The position numbers and the translations under genes are program-made. The notes under the pieces are model-generated. The model had not been told where the DNA came from and did not search any database. It saw only the letters and a program-made list of their open reading frames with translations. Positions 1 through 15,000 of a stretch of DNA of 64,000 bases are shown here, one piece after another. The DNA is from Antedon mediterranea (Eukaryota > Echinodermata > Crinoidea > Comatulida > Antedonidae): NCBI RefSeq assembly GCF_964355755.1, contig NC_092679.1, positions 11,892,932-11,956,931 of the forward strand, given 5' to 3'. Position 1 is the first letter of the stretch; every line of letters starts with the position of its first letter.

Positions 1-21
1 ATTATCTAAAAACAAAAACAT

Positions 22-27
22 TTTATT
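22..27 (-). terminator. Possible poly(A) signal AATAAA of the lectin/HYR gene
   Basis: AATAAA on the minus strand, 57 nt below the TAG at 86-84. Position suits a terminal exon, but the sequence is AT-rich and the cleavage site would be outside the window. Confidence 0.3.
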
Positions 28-83
28 ATATTTCATAGTGTTCACAGTTAGAAACAAAACTCGTACTAATAAAGATTATTTTC

Positions 84-3000
84 CTAATAGAAGTCAACTT
101 TAGACGTCTTACCATTAAGAGTGACTGTAAATGAACACACTCGGCTGTTCATTGATGGGTCAGTTCCTTCATACGTCACAGTAATAGTTGATGTAAGTCC
201 ACTATCTAAGGTAATTTGGTATGGAGAGCTGTGACTTTCAGTAATTGTGACGGTTTCACCAGAGTTGTCAGTAAATATTGGTGTTGTCCAAGTTGCTGTT
301 GCATAATTTTCACCTAAATCAGTGTTTAGTATTATATCTAGTGGGCAGGAATCGAATTCTGGATTTTCAGTATCTGGTATATAAAAAAAATAAAAAAATT
401 GGGTTCCAGTAACTGGTATTGTGACGCATGACTTGATCATTTACATATTACAAAGTACTCTTGTTATTACGTAATGCTCTCTATTTAAGGCACGCCGTGC
501 TATTGATCGTTTTGTTCAGTCACGGAATGGCGTAGAGCTATTAGACGTGTGTGTTTAAAGGCTAATAAAATGGTTCGTTATCTGGGCGTGTATAACGTAC
601 GGTATGCTCTCTGCGCCCAAAACAGTATGTAGAAGTAATTTAGATTACCTGACACAGTAATATCAAACGTGCACTGTTCCGTATTACCAGCTGGGTCAAC
701 TCCATCGTAGGTCACAGTGACTGTATCTGTGAGACCACTACTTAATTCAACTTGGATGCTGGGCGTATGTGAAGCTGTTACAACAACAGTTTCTCCAGAA
801 TTGTCTGTAAAGCTAGGAACAGTCCACGTCACAGTTGCAAAACTCTCTCCGGCGTCTGTGTTTGGAGTCATGGAAGAAGGACAGGCATCGTACACTGGAG
901 TTTCAACATCTGTTAAAAAAACTCAGTATCTTTTTAATGTTTCTTTCCTATATATATTATTTTGGTTTATTTAAATAAAAAAAAATATTAACAATACAAA
1001 ATTATATACAAATGTATTCATCATGGAAAATGAGAGATGAAATATTTAATACAAGAAAACATAGTCAAAATGTTACACATACCTGAAACTGTAACATCAA
1101 ATGTACAGGTAATTGAGTTACCGGAAACATCTGTTGCAACATACGACACAGTTGTTGTAGATTCTAATCCACTACTTAGACTAACTTCAATCGAAGGAGT
1201 ATGCGTTGGTACAACTGTTGGTGACAATCCAGAATTGTCACTAAACGTCGGCTGTGTCCATGTGACAGTGGCGTAACTCTGTGACGTATCAGTATTCTGG
1301 TTAATATTTGAAGGACAGTTCACAAACGTTGGATTTTCGGTATCTGTAGATTAATTTAGATAATAAAAAGAATACATATGTTCTTAAAGAAGAAACTAGA
1401 ATGAGGTCTATATACTTTCACATTTACGTCATTATTGTGATGAATTTCCCTGTTTAAAATAAAAGTCTTGCATTTCAAGAGCTGAACTTGAATAATAAGT
1501 GTAAGTTAATAGTTACTATGTATTTAAACGTGTAACTTACCTGATACCGTCAACGTAAAAATACATTGTAGGCTGTTACTAGAAGGATCTGTTGCTTCAT
1601 AAGTAACTGTCAACGTTGTTGACAAACCACCTGTAAGCGACACCTGTGTTCCAGGTGAATGAGTTTCAGTTACACCGGGAGTTTCATCTGAATTGTCACT
1701 GAAAGTTGGTGGTGTCCAAGTGAACGTTTGGTAGTCCTCACCTGTTGCCGTTGATAGGGCTTGATTTGAAGGGCACACATCAAGTGTTGGTTCTTCGTTG
1801 TCTAGTAAAAGAGATGCCAAGAATCACAATATCTATAAATTGTTTTTTGAATTACACACATCCAACAGTTATCATACCGGGTTGTCGAATGCATATATAT
1901 ATTCGCCTAAACTTAATTATATAGGTTTAGACAGATGGAAGTTATTTTGTACACTGTTTTAACCTACCATTTACTGTAACTGTAAAAGTACAATCTGTTG
2001 CAGAATTCAATGATGGATCTACAAGAGTGTACGTTATCGTTTCCATAGCTGTTAAACCAGAAGACAAACTTAGCTGGTATCCTGGTGATTGTGATGAGCC
2101 GGATGTGTACAATCCAGAGTTGTCACTAAATGTTGGTTCTGTCCAGGTTGTGGTGGCGTATGCTTCTCCCGGGTCAGTATCAAATGTTGCATCAGATGGA
2201 CAACCTGTTATAACTGGAACCTCAACGTCTGATAAAAGATAAAAAGACTGTTTCAATTTCTTTCAATGATATACTGTTACTGATATATAATTAAAGTGTT
2301 AAAGTTATAATATATATAGCAAGACAGTATTGGTTTTTTTAAACATGCATTTTAAAATGTATTTTATACGTGATCAAATACTTTTTTGCAGATAAATATT
2401 AAGTACAATGTGTTTTAAAATTCAAATCATAATTACCAGAAACAGTAATATCAAACGTGCATTGTTCGGTATTACCAGCTGGGTCAACTCCATCGTAGGT
2501 CACAGTGACTGTATTTGAGAGACCACTACTTAATTCAACTTGGATGCTGGGCGTCTGTGAAGCTGTTACAACAACAGTTTCTCCAGAATTGTCTGTAAAG
2601 CTAGGAACAGTCCACGTCACAGTTGCAAAACTCTCTCCGGCGTCTGTGTTTGGAGTCATGGAAGAAGGACATGCATCGTACACTGGACTTTCAACATCTG
2701 TTTTTTTTTAAACAATATCTTTTTTAATGTATCTTTTTTATAAAAGGGAACAATTACGAAACTATATAAAATTAACATTTTATCAAGGAAAATGAGAGTG
2801 ATTGAAATTTTTATATTATTAGAAAACATGATTAAAAAAAACTTTTTTAAATGTATAAATACCTGAAACTGTAACATCAAATGTACAGGTAATTGAGTTA
2901 CCGGAAACATCTGTTGCAACATACGACACAGTTGTTGTAGATTCTAATCCACTACTTAGACTAACTTCAATCGAAGGAGTATGCGTTGGTACAACTGTTG

Positions 3001-6000
3001 GTGACAATCCAGAATTGTCACTAAACGTCGGCTGTGTCCATGTGACAGTGGCGTAACTCTGTGACGTATCAGTATTCTGGTTAATATTTGAAGGACAGTT
3101 CACAAACGTTGGATTTTCGGTATCTGTAGATTAATTTAGATAATAAACAGAATACATATGTTTTTAAAGAAGAAACTAGAATCAGGTCTATATACTTTCA
3201 AATTTACTTTATTATTGTGATGAATTTCCCTGTTTAAAATAAAAGTCTTGCATTCCAAAAGCTGAACTTGAATAATAAGTGTGAGTAAATAGTTACTATG
3301 TATTTGAACGTGTAACTTACCTGATACCGTCAATGTAAAAGTACACTGTAGGCTGTTACTAGAAGGATCCGTTGCTTCATAAGTAACTGTTAACGTTGTT
3401 GGTAAACCACCTGTAAGCGACACCTGTGTTCCAGGTGAATGAGTTTCAGTTACACCTGGAGTTTCATCTGAATTGTCACTGAAAGTTGGTGGTGTCCAAG
3501 TGAACGTTTGGTAGTCCTCACCTGTTGCCGTTGATAGGGCTTGATTTGAAGGGCACACATCAAGTGTTGGTTCTTCGTTGTCTAGTAAAAGAGATGCCAA
3601 GAATCACAATATCTATAAATGGTTTTTTGAATTACACACATCCAACAGTTATCATACCGGGTTGTCGAATGCATATATATATATTCGCCTAAACTTAATT
3701 ATATAGGTTTAGACAGATGGAAGTTATTTTGTACACTGTTTTAACCTACCATTTACTGTAACTGTAAAAGTACAATCTGTTGCAGAATTCAATGATGGAT
3801 CTACAAGAGTGTACGTTATCGTTTCCATAGCTGTTAAACCAGAAGACAAACTTAGCTGGTATCCTGGTGATTGTGATGAGCCGGATGTGTACAATCCAGA
3901 GTTGTCACTAAATGTTGGTTCTGTCCAGGTTGTGGTGGCGTATGCTTCTCCCGGGTCAGTATCAAATGTTGCATCAGATGGACAACCTGTTATAACTGGA
4001 ACCTCAACGTCTGATAAAAGATAAAAAGACTGTTTCAATTTCTTTCAATGATATACTGTTACTGATATATAATTAAAGTGTTAAAGTTATAATATATATA
4101 GCAAGACAGTATTGGTTTTTTTAAACATGCATTTTAAAATGTATTTTATACGTGATCAAATACTTTTTTGCAGATAAATATTAAGTACAATGTGTTTTAA
4201 AATTCAAATCATAATTACCAGAAACAGTAATATCAAACGTGCATTGTTCGGTATTGCCAGCTGGGTCAACTCCATCGTAGGTCACAGTGACTGTATTTGA
4301 GAGACCACTACTTAATTCAACTTGGATGCTGGGCGTATGTGAAGCTGTTACAACAACAGTTTCTCCAGAATTGTCTGTAAAGCTAGGAACAGTCCACGTC
4401 ACAGTTGCAAAACTCTCTCCGGCGTCTGTGTTTGGAGTCATGGAAGAAGGACATGCATCGTACACTGGACTTTCAACATCTGTTTTTTTTTTAAACAATA
4501 TCTTTTTTAATGTATCTTTTTTATAAAAGGGAACAATTAAGAATCTATATAAAATTAACATTTTATCAAGGAAAATGAGAGTGATTGAAATTTTTATATG
4601 AGAAAACATGATTAAAAAAAACTTTTTTAAATGTATAAATACCTGAAACTGTAACATCAAATGTACAGGTAATTGAGTTACCGGAAACATCTGTTGCAAC
4701 ATACGACACAGTTGTTGTAGATTCTAATCCACTACTTAGACTAACTTCAATCGAAGGAGTATGCGTTGGTACAACTGTTGGTGACAATCCAGAATTGTCA
4801 CTAAACGTCGGCTGTGTCCATGTGACAGTGGCGTAACTCTGTGACGTATCAGTATTCTGGTTAATATTTGAAGGACAGTTCACAAACGTTGGATTTTCGG
4901 TATCTGTAGATTAATTTAGATAATAAAAAGAATACATATGTTTTTAAAGAAGAAACTAGAATGAGGTCTATATACTTTCACATTTACTTTATTATTGTGA
5001 TGAATTTCCCTGTATAAAATAACAGTCATGCATTTCAAAAGCTGAACTTGAATAATAAGTGTGAGTAAATAGTTACTATGTACTTGAATGTGTAACTTAC
5101 CTGATACCATCAATGTAAAAATACATTGTAGGCTGTTACTAGAAGGATCCGTTGCTTCATAAGTAACTGTTAACGTTGTTGGCAAACCACCTGTAAGCGA
5201 CACCTGTGTTCCAGGTGAATGAGTTTCAGTTACACCTGGAGTTTCATCTGAATTGTCACTGAAAGTTGGTGGTGTCCAAGTGAACGTTTGGTAGTCCTCA
5301 CCTGTTGCCGTTGACAGAGATTGATTTGAAGGGCACATATCAAGTGTTGGTTCTTCGTTGTCTAGTAAAAGAGATGCCAAGAATCACAATATCTATAAAT
5401 GGTTTTTTGCATTACACACATCCAACAGTTATCATACCGGGTTGTCGAATGCATTCGCCTAAACTTAATTATATAGGTTTAGACAGATGGAAGTTATTTT
5501 GTGTACTGTTTTAACCTACCATTTACTGTAACTGTAAAAGTACAATCTGTTGCAGAATTCATTGATGGATCTACAAGAGTGTACGTTATCGTTTCCATAG
5601 CTGTTAAACCAGAAGACGAACTTAGCTGGTATCCTGGTGATTGTGATGAGCCGGACGTGTACAATCCAGAGTTGTCACTAAATGTTGGTTCTGTCCAGGT
5701 TGTGGTGGCGTATGCTTCTCCCGGGTCAGTATCAAATGTTGCATCAGATGGACAACCTGTTATAACTGGAACCTCAACGTCTGATAAAAGATAAAAAGAC
5801 TGTTTCAATTTCTTTCAATGATGTACTGTTACTGATATATAAATAAAGTGTTAAAGTTATAATATATATAGCAAGACAGTTTTGGTTTCTTTAAAATGCT
5901 ATTTTAAAAAGTATTTTATACGTGATAAAATACTTTTTTGCAGATAAATATTAAGTACAATGTGTTTTAAAATTCAAATCATAATTACCAGAAACAGTAA

Positions 6001-9000
6001 TATCAAACGTGCACTGTTCCGTATTACCAGCTGGGTCAACTCCATCGTAGGTCACAGTGACTGTATCTGAGAGACCACTACTTAATTCAACTTGGATGCT
6101 TGGCGTATGTGAAGCTGTTACAACAACAGTTTCTCCAGAATTGTCTGTAAAGCTAGGAACAGTCCACGTCACAGTTGCAAAACTCTCTCCGGCGTCTGTG
6201 TTTGGAGTCATGGAAAAAGGACATGCATTGTACACTGGAATTTCCGCATCTATCGAATTTAAGACAAGTACAAGTATTATTTATTCTAATACTTTAGATA
6301 TTTCTATTAATACACTAAATTATCGTACACATATTACCTGTAACTGTAATTGTAAATATACAAGTTCCGACGTTACCACTGCGATCTGTTGCTGTATAAG
6401 TATTGGTAACTGTATTAACAAGGCCAGAATTCAAAGCAACCTGGTCTCCATTATCATAATCAAGACTAAGGGATGTGACACATTGATTGTCCGACTCAAT
6501 TGGCTCTGACCATGTCAATGTAGCATAATTCTGGTTTGAATCCGTATTAATATTTTGATCAACTGGACAGTTGGTAAATGTTGGATTTTCAGTATCAACA
6601 ACTAAAATGAAAACAAAATAAATTAAAACTAGAATTTAATTCGACACCTAATCAGTGTGAAAAAAAGATAATTTTACCGACATTTAGTGTTTTTTTTCAA
6701 TCCAAACATATGCGTATTTTTTCTTGTATATGGTTTTATCTTAACTGTTTGTTTTGTATGGAGTCAGTGCAGAAACTGTTTAGGCCTTAGCCTATTCTCA
6801 TTCCTGGTTATTTTTACATTGATGACCGAATAAATATTATTATTATTATTAACATGCATGCACGTTAAAATACCAGCGCAAAAAGTTGATGTATGTCATC
6901 TTATGACCTGATGCGTATACGTTTGTAGTGCTAAGTTGTGACTATTATGTGTCATTTATTTTATTTTATTCAGTTGACAACCAACCGCGATGAAACCGCC
7001 ACTAACAGGTTGAATCATATAAAGAATGTAGTTGAAATTACGGGACCCACATGTGTTCTAATTTTTTGGTATGATGACATCAAAATTAAACACGAAAATG
7101 ACAATTTCGGAAGATCATTTGAGCAAAAAGATATTTTGGAAATTGGAAACGTAGGAGCGCGGTAAATTTGTTTAACTTTGACAAAAGTAATGAAACAACT
7201 TTTTAAATTCAAATTGTTTAATTAATTGATATATACATATCAGCTTTCATAATAAGTTATAAACATCAAGGTCACCTTTAATTATGAATTACGCGACCCG
7301 CACTATTATGTCACTAAATGTCTAAGGGTGATGACGTGATGAATTTTAAATGGTAGCAACTCATGGGAGAGATAATTGGTTGAGCAAGCACAAATTAAAA
7401 CTTGAGAGAAAATCGAGCACATACAAGCGAGATACTCTTTATTGAATGTGATTTTTTAATGACAAAAGAGAAAAAATCGTAATTTTTAAATTCAGGTGAC
7501 CATTATGATGACGTCATAATATTATCAAATGTGTTCATGAGTTCATATCTACAACTCATTGGCGTCACACATTAGGGTCATCGTTTATTCTAAGGAACTA
7601 TAAGAGAGTCAAAATAGGTATTATAATTTTTTACACAAATTAGAATTAAATTGCTCAATTATGAGAGAGCACACGATTTTCTTCGTTTCACATGCACGTG
7701 TTTCGTTATTTGACATTGTAAGTTCACAGAAAAGAAAGAAAATTTACCACATAGGGTATAAACAAAAATTAACTGTAAAAACGGACTTTATGCGTTAATT
7801 ACTTGCTAACGCGCACGATTTCGCGAAAACTTAAACAATGTCCTGAAATTGATATTGATCCTTTTATAATTTTGACGCGTGATTGCGCGCAAAATGTCTG
7901 CATACGTTTTTGAAGATATGATTGATAATGTGATTTCACAAAATGACGTCACGGATAAAGGATAAGCCTGAAAGCTTATTAATAAATTAAATTATTTGTA
8001 AGATATTGTGAAATTTTGGTAATCATTGACATTTGACTTTTTGAAATAATTGTTATACAAAATCTGTACAGAAAGAAATGAAGAAGGAGAATAATACAGA
8101 TTGTATACAATAACAGATGATCATTTTATTCTAAATGATCACCTAATTATTATGTAGTATCAGTCAATGGTATGTGTACCAAACCACAATTCTATCAGAT
8201 AAAATGTCGGAAACACCACTGTCATGTTGCTTTGATCTCTAGGTTGAGCCTTTACTGCTAACCAAGGTACTAGCTAAATATAGCCTATTCCAATGCTACT
8301 ATTTAGGTCTGACAAAAAGTAAATCGAAGATTTTAACTTTAAACAGATATTCATGTGTTATCAGTCAACGTCAACGTCGAAAGTACTACTATAAAACCAA
8401 CAAACACTTACACATTTCGCAAACAGCAGTCAAAGAATCTGAACAACTCAAATCATTCCAGTTTAGATCAGTTAGTTGATTGACACAATTTTCATTGGTT
8501 CCTCCATTAGGTTCATTGGTATTCCAATCTGTAAAACATTAATACCACTTTCACAAAACAAAATTAGGCCTACGCTAATATTTCACCATATATGTCACCA
8601 ATGTTGAAATACATTCATCTGGTTTCTAGTGATAATTTTTAAGAATGTTTCCTTATTTTACACAAAGGGAGCAATTCTCAAATTCTCATCAATATTCAGC
8701 TACTAATCATTGTACAATCGGTTTTTTTTGTACCTCATCAAAGACAAATCAGCATACCTGTGAAGGTAGAACACTCGCCATTATCAGACCACTCAAACGT
8801 TCCTTCTGTTGAAACATCTGAGTACCCAATCCAAACAGCAGCTGATGCACCAAGCTCATTCCTAATAAGATAGTTCTCGTCCGCTGACGATATAACCGTT
8901 AGAGTTGATTCTGAATGGTAATCCTGGCAGGAGGTACTAGCATCATCCCATGATTCCATAGTATCGTGATGGAAATAACAACTTCGTTGCCAGAGAACCC

Positions 9001-12000
9001 ATGATTCTGGACATTTCACAACTGCATTTTATAAATAAATTATGTTATAAATCGTCAGTTACAACACTGCTGTTTTTGCGTGAGGAGATGTGAAATTATA
9101 TATTTTCTAACACCGAAAAAAAAGTCTTATTCGAGGTTTACGGGATTAGAAATGAGATTAGAAAGAGTCGTGAGTTACAACATGACACTAAAGTTTAGAT
9201 CAGGACTCTAAATCTTGGGAGGCAAGCAAGTTAACCATCAAGCTACAGTTCCACTACAACCTTACTTCTCGTTTCAGAATAATATGTTACTATTTTGTCT
9301 ATAGTGTGTATAATATTTACCTTTCTCACAAACAACCGGAAGAGTGACGCTACAATCGTTATCATTCCATCCATTATCAGAAGAGCGTATTTCAGTACAA
9401 TCCTCATTGCTACTATCGTCTGGTTGTCCCGAAATAAAATCTTAAAATATATTGGTATACGATAATTAAAAGTATCCTTTAATTATCTGGAGAAGGTATA
9501 ATTAAGTTGAAAAAAGGGAGGCATCTACAGACAAGTCTAGACGAATAATTTTATTTAATTCGAATTTTAACCACAATATCTTTAGTATCCAAATGTCCAA
9601 AATAAACATATTTCATATTACAAGAAACAGTTGCAAATACTGCTCTCTATAGACAAATTATTATTACATGTATTAATGTAACTGTCTTCAGATTTCACTT
9701 AATTAGCATCTGCATTATGTATGTATTGTTTTTTTTTTTAAATCATTGGATATACAGTAGCTTCATTATTTTTATTATCACTGATTGAGCCACTGTTTTT
9801 AAACACTATTAAAATAGTATTAATAACTGTTAATTTATTTAAAAAAAAGTCTAATGACTAGACTGGCTATGTCTCTATACATTTAACAATGTTATTTCAT
9901 TCATTTCAAAACAGTCTTACTTTCATAATATGAAACTTCAACAGTATTCGGCAACCATTCAAAAGTTCCTTCAGTGTTGGTATCAGAATAACCAATCCAT
10001 GCGCTCACCCATTCCGAGTGGAGTTCAGTCATTCTCTCTACAACATAAGAGTTCTCTACATCACCCCCAATAACTACGATATCAGCATCCGCTTCAGTTT
10101 GGCAGAAGGTTCTAGAATCATCAAAAGATCGTCCTGTATTGTCAAATAAGTAACAGCTTCTCTCCCATAATTCCCAGCCATCCGGGCATTCTGTTAAAAT
10201 TAGAAATTGTAAATCAATCAGAAATAACATTATCCCCTAACGCTCTTCGTCCTGTTTTCATGAAATTCAATTGGATTGATTTTTTCACAAAAAGCAGGAA
10301 TAAATATACGTGACGCTAGAGACATTTCTGGCGCAAGGAAGGTGGTGCAGTCGAAAGATGGCAACTCGATGTAACTTTTGCCCGTCGAGGACGAATAAAG
10401 TGCCTTCCTGATCTGTTGCATTGGGAAAGTCGACATATCGTACACTGTTAAATGTCCAGACAGTAATAACAAATAATGCTGTTTGATAACAATAATATTA
10501 TCAAATAATCTACCTCGAATGTGTATGTTAAATGAGCAAGTTCCCTGATTCCCAGCTCTATCTGTTGCTGTATACAACACCGACACGTCAATAAACTCGG
10601 CACCGCCTGTATAAACCTGCTCACCGGGAGCGTGGCTGCCCACCGTTGTCACGACACATTCATTATCGGTTGCTGTCGGTTCTGTGTAGTCTAAGTTTAC
10701 GTAATCATAGGCCAATTGTGTATATTGTAAGACGTCGGATGGACATGTTACACCATAAGTTGGAGATTCAGTGTCCTCGGCTATAAGGCACAAAATAAAT
10801 AAAGAATTTTATTCTAAAAAAAATATCAAAAAATATATCGTACATTCAGCTAAACAAATTTAACAACATTTAATTGAGTTGTACTGCAAATGTTACTAAT
10901 TTAGTGTTAAATCCGAAAATCTGTCGGAGCATAATATGTAATTTTTTAATTATAGTTTAAATAAAAGAATAATATGTTTCCAAATGCTTGCCATTTGTTC
11001 AATAATACATCCATTGGTACCAACATCACTGTCAGTATACTTACATATTTCACATATATAGTGTTTTGAATCTGAACAAGTAGCATCATTCCACTGACCA
11101 GAGGGAAGCAAGAATTCAGCACAATCTTCACCTGAACCATGATTATCTGGGTTGCCGGAATACCAATCTATAAACATGATAAAATAATCATATTAAATAT
11201 AGAATTTACAAGTGAAATGTCTTAAATATTTCTGTCTACACCGTCTATCCAATGCTAACTTGAAACATGTATTGTCCTTCCAAACCATGCAAAATGAAGA
11301 TTAATAAAATCAGACTTTGGAACTGGCATTTTGCAGTTTTATTAAAGTTATTTACCGCCGTAGAAAAAAGCCCCATAAAAGAATGTTAATTTTAATTATA
11401 ATACTATATTTAGGAAATTAGAGACCATTTATCGACGCAACAAAAACTTATGGAAAGTTAAGCTATTCTAAGAACAATTTTGTCGCTTTCATTTTTAGGA
11501 CCCTAACAGAACAGTTTTATAAAGATGTTAATTCTGGGTAATGTTTTAGCCATAACTGTATTTTTGTTAATCTTTGAACTCATGTTTTTTTGCTTTTAAT
11601 TAATTTATCTATCTATCTATTATCGATTGAATAAATGTTACAAAAACCATAAAACCGACCATAACCATCGTAAAACGTGTAGTATACTAATTTAGTACTT
11701 AATTGCATCAAATAATTTAAAAGAAATTTCGAATTACTTTCGTAGGATGGACATTCATCACCATCAACCCATACAAACGTCCCTTCTGTTACTGTATCAG
11801 AGTAACTGATCCATGAGCTTTCACTTAACCCCAGAAGGTTTAAGATCATGGAGTTTTCATCACTGTCAGAGATCATTACTAAATTTGAATTTGACTGGCT
11901 TTCTCCGCATGAAGTACTGGCATCGGTCCAACCCGTTTGAGTGTCGAAGTGTTTGTAACAATTGCCCCGCCATGTAATCCAACCAGATGGACAACGAACA

Positions 12001-15000
12001 GCTAATGAATAATACATACACATTAATTATACATTATGTCATGTTTTATTGCTCCAAAAAACGGAACTCTTCTTTCTTTTCCCCAACCATTTCTTGGTCT
12101 ATTAAACGGGTTGTTACAAAAACATGAAGTAAAAGTTAGGTCAAATGAGCTATACAAATTAAATATGTTAAAGACATGAAAAATAAGAGCAAACAAAAAG
12201 TTCTAAAAAGATCGCACCTATTTCACAAACAGCGGGTCTTGTAGCTGTACATGTTTGGTCATTCCATAGTCCAGTTTGAAGTAACTCTACACAGTCTTCA
12301 TTACTATTATGATCATCCGGGTTACTTCCAGACCAATCTGAGGTGAAAGATAATTTTTATTTTTAATGTGTATTTTAGTATTTTAAAACTGAATGTATGT
12401 TCAGAGATTGTCTAGTTACTTTCCCCTGTGCAGTGTTGTGTATAATTTTGTATTAAGTTTTCTATGGTGATTAAAATGCCTATTTGTACTGTATCTCACT
12501 CATTCAATATTCTATAAATCAATAAATCTTACTTGTGTATTCCGATACCTCTTCGAATAACCGACTAACCCAGGCAAATGTTCCTTCTGATGTTAGGTCA
12601 TCATAGCCAATCCAAGCGCCATTATTCCAATTTCCCGAACCTAGTACACTATTTAGCTGATCTACGATCCATGTGTTTTCTTCGTCTCCAGCAATAGTTG
12701 CCAACTGTGAGTTCTCGTCTGCGTTCTGACATGCTGCTGCTGCATTGGCGTAAGTATTTGCATCGTTTACCACTAGGAAACAACTTCTTTTGTAGTAAGC
12801 CCATCCAGTCGGACAAACTAAATTCAGGAAAAAAAAGACACACATTATTTTTATGTTGTAATGACTAGAGAACAAGCAAAACTCATCGTTCATTCGTTAG
12901 ATATCGTAAGGTTACGATATTATTTCGTATGTATTCTTTATTGATACATTGAAATAAATAGAAATAATATGTAAAATGCTCTCCAGAACAACGCAACTTC
13001 AGCCCCCCTCCTCCTCCAAACCAACTAATATGTTAAACGTAATATAATTCTATTCATAGGTATATAACTTACGAGTAACTAATATATCCCATTCCACTGT
13101 TGTGTTATGCCCGGCATTGTCAAAAACAGTATAAGTAACAGTGTAAGGAACGACGCCACCGGTATATGACATGCTATCACCAGATGCATAATTGGTATCT
13201 ATGCTAGCAATTCCACTCAAGTCAGAAAATACTGGCGTCGCCCAGGTGGGTAAAGCATATTCCAAACCATCAATTATTTCAATTTCAAAATCCTCTGGAT
13301 AAGAATTTGCAATTGGAGGTTCTGTATCTAAAATTGAAACGTAAATAAAAATAATAAATATTTAAAAGGTTGACAGTACATAACTGATGAAAATCATGTC
13401 AAATATTATGGGTTGGTTGAATGAATTATACTTTAGGCCTCTCACAAATACTGTATAATAAATTCTATAATTTTACGTGTAAATTACGTTAAAAATTATT
13501 TTTCTTTTAAAAATGCCGACTTCCTACCTGATATAACTGAAATTACAAAAGAACACGTTGCTGTATTGCCTGATACGTCAGTAGCCGTATATGTAACAGT
13601 CGTATCCGTCTGAGTATTCAACAGTGTACTGAACGTGTCACTAGAATTATAGTTTGACACAACGGTATTAATGCACCGATCATCTGTCGCCGTTGGTTCC
13701 GTCCATGTTACTACTATGGATAATTCGTCCTCTTCTGTGATGAGAATCTGGTCATGAGGGCAAGTGACTCCAAATGAAGGCTCGGTACTGTCAGAAACTG
13801 AAATGTAAAAGCGTATTTTTTACCAATTATTCGAGAGTTAAATATAGGCGCAGCCTAGGTTTCTTGTCTGATGTTTTGTTATGAAGTTGGCTTTCCTCGC
13901 ATCTAAACTGACAATGTTCAAATTGAATTTGTCCAAATGAATTAAACACTTACATATTTCGCAAACATATGCTATGGTCTGGGAACATGACAAGTCATTC
14001 CATTGATCTGAGGACGCTTCCATTTCTACACAGTTTTCATTAACACCACCATTTGGTTCGTTTGAATTAAAATCTAAAAATAGTTACAATTTCAAAATAA
14101 GAAAAACATTTGCATTACCTTCATACTTTGCCTATTATGCACAAGATGTACTCTTGCTGAAAAACATAGACATATTTCTGCACTTTTTGTTTGAGATCAG
14201 TTAATCACTAACCATAATAAAAGCTATTATAATAAAGACGAACATTCGCAAAATTCATTTAATGTTCCGGTCGCGTTGACCATGGCCGAAAGTAGGATCT
14301 CTTTCACGTTTTTAATCGCCTGGCAAGTACAGTATACATATGTGCTTGTATTATTTTGTTACTAACTTACTTTCAAATGAAGAACATTTTCCAGAGGACG
14401 ACCATACAAAAGTACCATCAGATGCAGAATCGGTATAACCAATCCAAGCATCATTTGCAAGACCAATTTCTTCTGCGACAACCCTGTTCTCATCTGCATT
14501 TGCTATAGTCACCAAGTAACCATTGTTGTGCAAGTTGTTGCAAGCAGTTTCAGCGGCAGACCACGTTTCTGTGCCTTCTACATACTGATAGCAATGACCC
14601 AGCCAGAACACCCAACCATCAGGACAACCGACCACTAAAGAATACGAGTGTAAGATGATAACACATTAAATAATTATTACAGTAGTTTTAAGATTTCTTT
14701 TCAGTAATATTGTATCGCGCGCAAGTACAAATTAACGATTTTTTTTCAGAATTCATATTAATTAGAAATTATTCAACAAGCCAAATACCAGATTTTCAGA
14801 TTATGTTTTAAAAGTACATTTCAAGAGCATCCAGCACCGAAATACGTAAGCCTACCTTTTTCGCAGACAGCGATCTGAGACGTGGCAGTACACGACTGAT
14901 CATTCCACGTGCCATCTGTATTTAATTCAGTACAATCTTCATTATTCGAATTGTCTGGTTGGTTTGATCCCCAGTCTATAATGAAAATAATAATTTTCAA

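Noticed and set aside
717-974. Plus-strand ORFs opposite the HYR exons (also 2027-2242, 3809-4024, 4287-4526, 5501-5794, 6057-6509)
   Set aside because: They are antisense shadows of the HYR exons. Their sequences change exactly where the HYR codons do, and the minus-strand reading has splice sites and domain motifs.
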